Assembly: GCA_038234045.1 (NCBI GenBank) | Contig: JBBSUX010000007.1 | Location: 1-27,197, forward strand | Source of the DNA: JBBSUX01 sp038234045 | Lineage (GTDB): Bacteria > Pseudomonadota > Gammaproteobacteria > Burkholderiales > Burkholderiaceae_C | Length of the DNA stretch: 27,197 nt | Reading direction: 5' to 3' | In this document: positions 15,321 to 22,216 of the stretch, in pieces | Position numbering within the stretch: position 1 is the first letter of the stretch | Layout: the number at the start of each line of letters is the position of its first letter | Position numbers and translations under genes: made by a program | Notes under the pieces: generated by a model | Told to the model about the DNA's origin: nothing | Database searches by the model: none | What the model saw: the letters and a program-made list of their open reading frames with translations, nothing else

Positions 15321-15542
15321 ATGTCACGTCCTCCAGACAAAGAAAGCGCCTTGCCAACCAGCTCTAGAGCTGCACTGCTGGAGATTGCATCTTTGCTTGA
15401 AGAAGCGACCCGCCATTTGACGCTGCTGGCCCACGATCTGGAGGCTTATGAGGCTCAGCGACTGGCAAAGACAGATCCCCAATTTGCGGAAAAAACAGCC
15501 GCCACCTTGAGGATGGCAATGCAGCGCGCAAACAAGCTTTGA
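15321..15542 (+). CDS. Small helical protein of unknown function, inside a tRNA cluster
   Basis: This 73-residue product is mostly helix-forming (LLEIASLLEEATRHLTLLAHDLEAYEAQ, then TAATLRMAMQRANKL) and has no membrane segment or known motif. The codon pattern and regular amphipathic spacing suggest real coding. The ribosome-binding site is weak, so it may not be translated. It is on the strand opposite to the flanking tRNA genes and occupies the 461 bp (15175-15635) between tRNA-Leu and tRNA-Cys. Nothing else could be identified in that stretch except a dyad over its stop codon. I do not recognise a family. Confidence 0.5.
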   Translation: MSRPPDKESALPTSSRAALLEIASLLEEATRHLTLLAHDLEAYEAQRLAKTDPQFAEKTAATLRMAMQRANKL

Positions 15543-15578
15543 CTGGTGCGAAGCATTGCCAAAAAGCCGCCAGTCAAA
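15538..15578. other. 9 bp dyad over the stop codon of the small ORF
   Basis: TTTGACTGG (15538-15546) and CCAGTCAAA (15570-15578) are perfect inverted copies around 23 bases. They overlap the TGA stop codon (15540-15542). No T-run follows on the plus strand, so a terminator role is uncertain. Confidence 0.4.
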
Positions 15579-15635
15579 TGAAATTTCAAGATGTTCGAGT
15601 CGACCGATTTTCTCGGCGGATTGAAGCGATCTTCT

Positions 15636-15709
15636 TGGAGGCGCGGCCCGGAGTCGAACCGGGCTAATCGGATTTGCAATCCGGTGCATAACCGCTTTGC
15701 TACCGCGCC
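15636..15709 (-). tRNA. tRNA-Cys (GCA)
   Basis: The acceptor stem is GGCGCGG/CCGCGCC with discriminator T and encoded CCA. The anticodon loop TTGCAAA gives anticodon GCA, and the T loop is GGTTCGACTCC. It is closely similar to E. coli cysT and lies 40 bp downstream of tRNA-Gly on the same strand. Confidence 0.96.
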
Positions 15710-15718
15710 ACATGCGAC

Positions 15719-15742
15719 AAAGGGAAGCTTTCGCTTCCCTTT
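15719..15742 (-). other. Hairpin with GAAA tetraloop between tRNA-Gly and tRNA-Cys
   Basis: On the transcribed minus strand a perfect 10 bp stem, AAAGGGAAGC pairing with GCTTCCCTTT, closes a GAAA tetraloop. It lies exactly in the 40 bp spacer between the two tRNAs. It could be a processing signal or a weak terminator; only a short T run ends the stem. Confidence 0.6.
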
Positions 15743-15749
15743 GGATGTC

Positions 15750-15825
15750 TGGAGCGGGAAAAGAGTCTCGAACTCTCGACCTCAACCTTGGCAAGGTTGC
15801 GCTCTACCAACTGAGCTATTCCCGC
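15750..15825 (-). tRNA. tRNA-Gly (GCC)
   Basis: The acceptor stem is GCGGGAA/TTCCCGC and the D arm contains GCTCAGTTGGTAGAGC. The anticodon loop has GCC within CCTTGCCAAGG, the T arm contains GTTCGAGAC, and the CCA end is encoded. It is the first gene of the Gly-Cys-Leu group and lies 110 bp downstream of lon. Confidence 0.97.
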
Positions 15826-15868
15826 GTGTCGCTGAATGGCTTTCGTCATTTGCTGCGATAGATGAATT

Positions 15869-15924
15869 GTAGCGCAATTTTTTGGCCTGTCCGAAGCGAT
15901 GAAACCAAAAAATCGCTACTTTTT
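15869..15924. terminator. Large hairpin after lon, possible two-way terminator
   Basis: The arms are GTAGCG plus ATTTTTTGG (15869-15885, with a 2-base bulge) and CCAAAAAAT plus CGCTAC (15905-15919). They form a 15 bp interrupted stem around a 19-base loop. TTTTT follows on the plus strand (15920-15924), which favours termination toward the right. On the minus strand it lies between the lon stop codon and tRNA-Gly, where the lon transcript is expected to end. A shorter alternative stem AGCGAT/ATCGCT is nested within it. Confidence 0.5.
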
Positions 15925-15935
15925 CACCTCGCGAA

Positions 15936-18368
15936 TCAATGCTTCATCGAACTCGCTTTGTCGCCGTTTGCGGGCGCTGGGGCAGCCGCTGCAGCGTTCT
16001 GCGCGGCTACTTCCTCGTCCGTCAATGCAATCGGCATCCGCTCAAGTGCCAACTCGAGCACCTTGTCGATCCATTTCACCGGAATGATTTCCAGACCATC
16101 GCGCACGTTAGCGGGGATGTCTTGCAGATCCTTGGCGTTTTCCTCCGGAATGAGCACCGTCTTGATGCCTCCTCGCAAGGCCGCCAGCAGCTTCTCCTTC
16201 AAGCCGCCAATCGCCGTGACCTCGCCACGCAGGGTAATTTCACCCGTCATCGCCACGTCGCTGCGCACAGGAATTCCGGTCAGAGCCGAGACAAAGGCTG
16301 TGGTGAGCGCGGCACCCGCGCTGGGGCCGTCCTTGGGTGTAGCACCGTCGGGCACGTGAATATGGATGTCCCGCTTTTCGAACACTTCATCGCGGATACC
16401 CAGCATCCTTGAGCGGCTGCGTACCACCGTGCGTGCCGCCTCGACCGATTCCTTCATCACATCACCGAGTGAGCCGGTGCGGCTGATGACGCCCTTGCCG
16501 GGTGTGATGGCGGCTTCGATAGTGAGCAGATCGCCCCCCACTTCCGTCCACGCGAGACCCACCACCTGCCCGACCTGGTTTTGCGCTTCAGCACGGCCAT
16601 AGGTATATTTTTGGACACCGAGAAACTCGGAGAGATTCTCGTCTGACACGACCACCTGCGGTTCCATTTTCTTCAGGAGCAGCGCCTTCACTACCTTGCG
16701 GCAGATTTTGGAAAGCTCGCGCTCAAGAGAGCGCACGCCAGCCTCCCGGGTGTAGTAGCGCACGATATCGCGTATGGCGGATTCCTCAATGTTCAACTCG
16801 GAATCCTTGACGCCGTTGTTGCCCATCTGCTTGGGCAGAAGGTACTTCAGCGCGATATTGATCTTCTCGTCCTCCGTGTACCCCGCAAGCCGGATCACTT
16901 CCATCCGGTCCAGCAGCGCCGGCGGGATGTTCATCGAGTTGGAAGTCGCTACGAACATCACGTCGCTCAGGTCGAAATCGACCTCAACGTAATGGTCTCC
17001 GAAAGTGTGGTTCTGTTCAGGATCTAGCACCTCCAGAAGTGCCGAAGATGGGTCACCCCGAAAGTCCGTACCGAGCTTGTCGATCTCGTCCAGGAGAAAG
17101 AGCGGGTTGCGCGTGCCCGCCTTGTTCAGACTCTGCAGTACCTTGCCCGGCATAGCACCGATATAGGTGCGGCGGTGACCACGGATCTCGGCCTCGTCAC
17201 GCATTCCGCCGAGCGCCATGCGTACATATTTCCGACCGGTGGCCTTGGCGATCGACTGACCAAGCGAGGTCTTTCCAACGCCGGGCGGTCCGACGAGACA
17301 AAGGATCGGCGCCTTGACCTTGTCCACGCGCTGCTGCACCGCAAGATATTCGAGGATCCGGTCCTTGACCTTATCGAGACCGTAGTGATCCTCGTTCAAA
17401 ACCTGCTCGGCATTGGCGAGGTCGTGCCGAATCTTGGTGCGCTTGCTCCACGGTAGACCGATCAGCACATCAATGTAGTTTCGCACCACGGTCGCTTCGG
17501 CCGACATCGGTGACATGAGCTTGAGTTTCTTGAGTTCGCTCTCGGCCTTCTTCAGCGCTTCCTTGGGCATCTTCGCGAGCTTGATCTTCTTTTCTAGCTC
17601 TTCAAGGTCAGCGCCATCCTCGCCCTCCCCGAGCTCCTTCTGGATCGCCTTGACCTGCTCGTTCAGATAGAAATCGCGCTGGTTTTTCTCCATCTGCCGC
17701 TTCACGCGACCGCGAATTTTCTTGTCGACATTGAGGATGTCCACCTCGCGCTCAATCTGCTCGAACAGGTTTTCAAGCCGCAGCTTGATGTCCGACATAT
17801 CGAGAACCGTCTGCTTGTTCTCGACCTTGAGCGGAAGATGCGCAGCAATGGTGTCAGCAAGGCGACCCGGGTCGTCGATACTTGAAATCGACGTCAAAAT
17901 TTCGGGGGGAATCTTCTTGTTGAGTTTGACGTATTGATCGAACTGCTGCATCACAGCGCGCCGCAATGCTTCGATCTCGCTGCTTTTGTGTTCGGAATCA
18001 TCATCCAGCACGGGGACAACCGTCGCGACGAAGTGCGTCTGCAGATCTTCAATAGCCGAGACGGTCGCGCGTTGCTGCCCCTCTACCAGGACCTTGACAG
18101 TACCGTCAGGCAGCTTGAGCATCTGCAGGATGGTCGATACACAGCCCACACTGAACATGTCGTCTGCGGATGGTTCATCCTTGGCAGCGGTTTTTTGTGC
18201 GACGAGCATGATGCGCCGCTCGTTCTCCATCGCCAACTCAAGCGCCTTGATGCTCTTCGGGCGACCTACAAACAGCGGTATGACCATGTGCGGAAAGACC
18301 ACCACGTCGCGCAATGGAAGGAGCGCGAGCGAGGTCGGATCGGCGGGAAGCGGTGTTTGACCAGACAT
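15936..18368 (-). CDS. lon: ATP-dependent protease Lon
   Basis: Lon is the cytoplasmic AAA+ serine protease that degrades misfolded and short-lived regulatory proteins as a hexamer. The 810-residue product has an N-terminal substrate domain (about 10-200), a coiled-coil region, the Walker A GPPGVGKT (360-367) and Walker B FLLDEIDK. The C-terminal protease domain carries the Ser-Lys dyad S683 (KDGPSAG) and K726 (GGLKEK). I place the start at 18368 rather than 18392 because GAGGAAA lies just before it. The Ala/Pro-rich tail (AAQNAAAAAPAPANG) is species-specific. It is the last gene of the tig-clpP-clpX-lon block and is separated from clpX by 161 bp, so it probably also has its own, likely heat-inducible, promoter. 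I could not assign clear promoter boxes. Confidence 0.98.
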   Translation of the reverse strand: MSGQTPLPADPTSLALLPLRDVVVFPHMVIPLFVGRPKSIKALELAMENERRIMLVAQKTAAKDEPSADDMFSVGCVSTILQMLKLPDGTVKVLVEGQQRATVSAIEDLQTHFVATVVPVLDDDSEHKSSEIEALRRAVMQQFDQYVKLNKKIPPEILTSISSIDDPGRLADTIAAHLPLKVENKQTVLDMSDIKLRLENLFEQIEREVDILNVDKKIRGRVKRQMEKNQRDFYLNEQVKAIQKELGEGEDGADLEELEKKIKLAKMPKEALKKAESELKKLKLMSPMSAEATVVRNYIDVLIGLPWSKRTKIRHDLANAEQVLNEDHYGLDKVKDRILEYLAVQQRVDKVKAPILCLVGPPGVGKTSLGQSIAKATGRKYVRMALGGMRDEAEIRGHRRTYIGAMPGKVLQSLNKAGTRNPLFLLDEIDKLGTDFRGDPSSALLEVLDPEQNHTFGDHYVEVDFDLSDVMFVATSNSMNIPPALLDRMEVIRLAGYTEDEKINIALKYLLPKQMGNNGVKDSELNIEESAIRDIVRYYTREAGVRSLERELSKICRKVVKALLLKKMEPQVVVSDENLSEFLGVQKYTYGRAEAQNQVGQVVGLAWTEVGGDLLTIEAAITPGKGVISRTGSLGDVMKESVEAARTVVRSRSRMLGIRDEVFEKRDIHIHVPDGATPKDGPSAGAALTTAFVSALTGIPVRSDVAMTGEITLRGEVTAIGGLKEKLLAALRGGIKTVLIPEENAKDLQDIPANVRDGLEIIPVKWIDKVLELALERMPIALTDEEVAAQNAAAAAPAPANGDKASSMKH

Positions 18369-18371
18369 GTA

Positions 18372-18378
18372 TTTCCTC
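18372..18378 (-). promoter_or_regulatory. Ribosome-binding site deciding the lon start
   Basis: GAGGAAA lies three bases before the ATG at 18368. The upstream in-frame ATG at 18392 lacks such a site and would add a non-conserved leader. Confidence 0.7.
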
Positions 18379-18529
18379 GAAAAGACCTGCACCAGTTGGC
18401 GCCATAGCTACTGAATTCAACCATGACGACCGGTCAGGCTCGTAACATCAAAAATGCTGGACCAAAGCGCGGGGCGTGAACCTCCCGGCCATGCGCCGAT
18501 TGCGCAGGCGCCAAGCCGCTTAGGACCTA

Positions 18530-19795
18530 TCAGGCCTTGCGGGCCGCTTCGCGATAGACGAGCAACGGCGCCTGGTTCTCGTCGATGGTCGATTCGTCAA
18601 CGACCACCTTTTCCACGTTGACGCTGTTCGGCAGATCGAACATGGTATCTAACAACGACTGCTCGAGGATCGAGCGCAAGCCCCGCGCACCGGTTTTGCG
18701 AGCCAGAGCCTTCTTGGCAATGGCGCGCAACGCACCGGGCCGGATTTCAAGATCCACCCCTTCGAGCGCCAGCAACTTTCCGTATTGCTTGACCAAGGCA
18801 TTTTTCGGCTCTGTGAGGATCTGTACCAGCGCATCCTCGCTCAATTCCGCCAGCGTGGCGACCACGGGCATCCGGCCCACGAGTTCGGGGATAAGTCCGA
18901 ACTTGATCAGATCTTCCGGCTCGATCTCGCGAAATACATCGCTCAACGCGCGCTGCTGTTTGCTGCGCACAGCCGCACCAAACCCGATGCCGGAGGAATC
19001 CGTCCGGTTCTCGATGACCTTCTCGAGGCCAGCGAAGGCTCCGCCGCAAATAAACAGGATATTGGTCGTATCGACCTGCAGGAAATCCTGGTTCGGATGC
19101 TTGCGACCACCTTGTGGGGGAATGCTCGCCATCGTGCCCTCGATCAGCTTGAGCAGCGCTTGCTGCACGCCTTCGCCGGAGACATCCCGGGTGATGGAAG
19201 GGTTGTCCGACTTGCGCGTGATCTTGTCGATTTCATCGATGTAGACAATCCCACGCTGCGCACGGTCCACGTCGTAGTTACAGCTCTGCAGAAGCTTCTG
19301 GACAATGTTTTCCACGTCTTCGCCCACATAGCCAGCTTCGGTCAATGTGGTGGCGTCGGCCATCACGAAAGGCACGTCGAGCATCCGTGCGAGGGTCTGC
19401 GCCAACAGGGTTTTGCCCGAACCGGTAGGGCCGATCAGCAAGATATTGCTCTTGGCGAGCTCCACCTCGTCCTTCTTGGCCGTTTCCTTGTGCCGCAGGC
19501 GCTTGTAGTGGTTGTACACCGCCACCGCGAGTGTTCGCTTTGCGACTTCCTGCCCAATGACGTAATTGTCGAGGTTTGCCTTGATGTCCGCTGGCGTCGG
19601 GAGATCGCTGCGCTGGTCCTTTTCAGCCTCGGAACCGGGCAACTCATCGCGGATGATCTCGTTGCACAGGTCGATGCATTCGTCGCAAATGAAAACGGAC
19701 GGACCAGCGATCAGTTTCTTGACCTCGTGCTGGCTCTTGCCGCAAAAGGAACAATAGAGAGTTTTCTCGCTGGAAGAGCCTTTTTTCTCGGCCAT
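18530..19795 (-). CDS. clpX: ClpX, ATPase and specificity subunit of ClpXP protease
   Basis: ClpX unfolds tagged substrates and threads them into ClpP. The 421-residue product has the N-terminal C4 zinc-binding dimer domain (C15, C18, C37, C40). The AAA+ module follows with Walker A GPTGSGKT (122-129), the pore loop GYVG (in AGYVGEDV) and Walker B IVYIDEIDK. Sensor and arginine-finger regions lie in GLIPELVGRMPV. Its length equals the family norm. It follows clpP by 91 bp on the same strand and is probably co-transcribed with it. Confidence 0.98.
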   Translation of the reverse strand: MAEKKGSSSEKTLYCSFCGKSQHEVKKLIAGPSVFICDECIDLCNEIIRDELPGSEAEKDQRSDLPTPADIKANLDNYVIGQEVAKRTLAVAVYNHYKRLRHKETAKKDEVELAKSNILLIGPTGSGKTLLAQTLARMLDVPFVMADATTLTEAGYVGEDVENIVQKLLQSCNYDVDRAQRGIVYIDEIDKITRKSDNPSITRDVSGEGVQQALLKLIEGTMASIPPQGGRKHPNQDFLQVDTTNILFICGGAFAGLEKVIENRTDSSGIGFGAAVRSKQQRALSDVFREIEPEDLIKFGLIPELVGRMPVVATLAELSEDALVQILTEPKNALVKQYGKLLALEGVDLEIRPGALRAIAKKALARKTGARGLRSILEQSLLDTMFDLPNSVNVEKVVVDESTIDENQAPLLVYREAARKA

Positions 19796-19886
19796 GAAAT
19801 TTGCCTAACAGGGGTGGAAACACATGATAGCGAATGGATTCGCGGCGTTTTCCGCACGGAGCAACGCCGCTGAGCCAGCGTGGAGC

Positions 19887-20495
19887 TCACGCCCGTTTGG
19901 AAATCACCTCGTCAACCAAGCCGTAATCCTTGGCCTCATCCGAGGTCAGAAAGTAATCACGCTCGGTGTCGTGCCGGATCTTCTCGAGCGGCTGGCCCGT
20001 GCGTTCGGAAAGAATGCGGTTCATCTGATCCTTGGTGCGGAGGATGTCGCGCGCATGAATTTCGATGTCAGTTGCCTGTCCCCGAGCGCCACCGAGCACT
20101 TGGTGAATCATGATCTTTGAGTTCGGCAGGGAAAACCGCTTGCCCTTGGCGCCTGCCGCCAACAGAAAAGCGCCCATGCTGGCTGCAAACCCGCAGCACA
20201 GCGTCGAGACCGCAGGTTTGATGAACTGCATGGTGTCATAGATCGCCATGCCTGCTGTGACGCTGCCACCGGGCGAGTTGATGTAGAACGAAATGTCCTT
20301 GTCGGGGTTTTCGCTCTCAAGGAACAATAGCTGCGCCACGACCAGATTGGCCGTCTGGTCGTTGACCTCGCCCACCAGGAAGATCACCCGCTCCTTGAGC
20401 AGACGTGAATAGATGTCGTAGGAGCGCTCGCCCCGACCAGATTGCTCGATGACCATCGGCACCATGCCGAGGGCTTGGGTTTCCAGTGCACTCAT
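19887..20495 (-). CDS. clpP: ClpP, proteolytic subunit of ClpXP
   Basis: ClpP forms the barrel-shaped serine peptidase that works with ClpX (and ClpA). The 202-residue product carries the catalytic triad S106 (GFAASMGA), H131 (MIHQ) and D180 (TERDYF). The Gly-rich oxyanion region NSPGGSVTAG (73-82) is also present. The start at 20495 is chosen because CTGGAG precedes it and MSALETQALGMVPMVIEQSGRGERSYDIYSRLL-type N-termini are typical. The frame is open to an ATG at 20612, but that leader looks non-coding. It lies downstream of tig and upstream of clpX. Confidence 0.97.
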   Translation of the reverse strand: MSALETQALGMVPMVIEQSGRGERSYDIYSRLLKERVIFLVGEVNDQTANLVVAQLLFLESENPDKDISFYINSPGGSVTAGMAIYDTMQFIKPAVSTLCCGFAASMGAFLLAAGAKGKRFSLPNSKIMIHQVLGGARGQATDIEIHARDILRTKDQMNRILSERTGQPLEKIRHDTERDYFLTSDEAKDYGLVDEVISKRA

Positions 20496-20500
20496 GATTT

Positions 20501-20506
20501 CTCCAG
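20501..20506 (-). promoter_or_regulatory. Ribosome-binding site deciding the clpP start
   Basis: CTGGAG sits five bases before the ATG at 20495. It supports the short, conserved N-terminus. Confidence 0.65.
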
Positions 20507-20652
20507 TTAGACGGTTGAAGCGATACGGGACGACGTCACTGAATGCATCGCCCAAATGAAATGGGGCCTGCGCCAACAAGCACAAGCCCCGCGCCAGCAG
20601 GTCCTCGGACAAGTCGGCACCAAATCCTTCGTGCCGCCCTTCGTGACCTTGA

Positions 20653-21966
20653 TCAGGCCTGTTGGCCCATGAGTTCGTCGAAGGACACCTTCTTCTCGGT
20701 CACGGCGGCCTTTTCCAATACGAAATTGGTGACATTGTTCTCGATGACCGCTGCCTCGACTTCCGCAAGGCGGTTGCGATCGCTTTGATACCACCGAACG
20801 ACATCAGCAGGCTTCTCGTAGCTCGCGGCCAGCTCGTCAATATGCGCTTTGATCTGATCGGGTTTGGCTTGCAGGTCATTGCTGCGCACCAGTTCGGCAA
20901 CCACGAGCCCCAAGCGCACACGACGCTCCGCTTGAGGACGAAACACGTCGTCGGGAATTGGAGCCTTGTCGGCATCCTTGATGCCGCGCTGCTTCAGGTC
21001 AGCCCGCGCACCTTCGATCATGCGCTCCAACTCTGATTGCACGCTGGCGTTGGGGAGATCAAGTTCTGCCTTTGAAACCAGCGCATCCATCACGGCCTGC
21101 TTGTTTTTGGCGAGCACACGGAATTTCACCTCACGCTCAAGATTCTTCTTGATGTCAGCGCGCAGGCTATCAACCGTGCCGTCGGCAATACCGAGCGACT
21201 TGGCCAGCAGATCATTGACTTCCGGCAGCGTGGCTGCCTCGATCTTGCGCACCGTGACCATGAAGTCGGCTTCCTTGCCGGCCACATCCTTGCCGTGGTA
21301 ATCGGCCGGGAAAGACAAGGGGAAGGTGCGACTCTCACCGGTCTTCATGCCGCGCACGGCGTCCTCGAACTCCTTGAGCATCTGGCCTTCGCCAACGATG
21401 AACTGGAAGCCCTCGGCCTTGCCGCCCTGAAAGGTTTCGCCTTCGATCTTGCCTTCGAAATCTACCGTCACACGGTCGTCGTCCTGGGCGGCAGCATCGT
21501 GTGCGCGTTGCGCAAAGGTGCGGCGCTGTTTGCGCAGGATGTCGAGCGTGCGGTCGATCGCAGCATCATCCACATCGGCGGACAGCTTTTCCACCGCAGC
21601 ATCGGAGAGGTCGGCGATCTTGACTTCGGGATACACCTCGAACACGGCGTCGAAGCTCATCTCGCCGGCGGGTGCGCCTTCTTTCTCGGTGATACGCGGC
21701 TGGCCAGCGACGCGAAGCTGCGCTTCATTTGCCGCTGTAGAGAACGCTTCGCCGACCTTGTCGTTCATCACCTCGTATTGCACCGAATAGCCATAGCGCT
21801 GCGCCACAACCGACATCGGCACCTTGCCGGGACGGAACCCGTCCATCTTGACGGTGCGGGCAAGACGTCTCAGCCGCGCATCGACCTCAGCCTGGATCGA
21901 GGTGAGGGGAAGCGTCAACGTGATCTTGCGTTCCAGCTTTTCGAGGGTTTCGACATTGACGGCCAT
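20653..21966 (-). CDS. tig: Trigger factor
   Basis: Trigger factor is the ribosome-associated chaperone and peptidyl-prolyl isomerase that meets nascent chains at the exit tunnel. The 437-residue product has the N-terminal ribosome-binding domain with the signature GFRPGKVP (about 43-50). An FKBP-type isomerase domain follows at about 155-240 (AQDDDRVTVDFEG to FPADYHGKDVAGKEADF), and then the helical chaperone arms. The start at 21966 has AGGAG upstream; a longer frame to 22008 is rejected. It is the first gene of the tig-clpP-clpX-lon block, a widely conserved order, and sits just downstream of tRNA-Leu(UAG). Confidence 0.97.
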   Translation of the reverse strand: MAVNVETLEKLERKITLTLPLTSIQAEVDARLRRLARTVKMDGFRPGKVPMSVVAQRYGYSVQYEVMNDKVGEAFSTAANEAQLRVAGQPRITEKEGAPAGEMSFDAVFEVYPEVKIADLSDAAVEKLSADVDDAAIDRTLDILRKQRRTFAQRAHDAAAQDDDRVTVDFEGKIEGETFQGGKAEGFQFIVGEGQMLKEFEDAVRGMKTGESRTFPLSFPADYHGKDVAGKEADFMVTVRKIEAATLPEVNDLLAKSLGIADGTVDSLRADIKKNLEREVKFRVLAKNKQAVMDALVSKAELDLPNASVQSELERMIEGARADLKQRGIKDADKAPIPDDVFRPQAERRVRLGLVVAELVRSNDLQAKPDQIKAHIDELAASYEKPADVVRWYQSDRNRLAEVEAAVIENNVTNFVLEKAAVTEKKVSFDELMGQQA

Positions 21967-21972
21967 TTGCTG

Positions 21973-21977
21973 CTCCT
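21973..21977 (-). promoter_or_regulatory. Ribosome-binding site deciding the tig start
   Basis: AGGAG lies six bases before the ATG at 21966, within an ACAGGAGCAGC context. Confidence 0.7.
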
Positions 21978-22061
21978 GTTGGTGAAAAGCCGGCGCGGGG
22001 CCAGCCATTAGCTGCCCGCGTCGGCGAGTGTGATTTGCGTTAGCCCCGACTGAATCCAGCC

Positions 22062-22148
22062 TGGTGCGCGGGGGGGGACTCGAACCCCCACAGTATTGCT
22101 ACCGTCAGGACCTAAACCTGGTGCGTCTACCAATTTCGCCACCCGCGC
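22062..22148 (-). tRNA. tRNA-Leu (UAG)
   Basis: This is a class II tRNA with acceptor GCGCGGG/CCCGCGC and anticodon stem CCAGG/CCTGA. The loop TTTAGGT gives anticodon TAG. It has a long variable arm, a T arm GGGGG-TTCGAGT-CCCCC, and an encoded CCA. It lies between the RND pump gene and tig on the same strand. Confidence 0.96.
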
Positions 22149-22216
22149 AGCTCTGCTTCCAGACAATGCGGCGATCACCGCAAGGCGCGCCGCTAGAAAT
22201 TGGTCAACCCGGAATT

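Noticed and set aside
19878..19892. Palindrome GCGTG-GAGCT-CACGC across the clpP stop codon
   Set aside because: The stem is short and no T-run follows. It is compatible with chance in GC-rich sequence.
20177..20180. ClpP active-site context GFAASMG instead of GQAASMG
   Set aside because: This variation is, as far as I recall, normal for Comamonadaceae ClpP. The catalytic Ser, His and Asp are all present.
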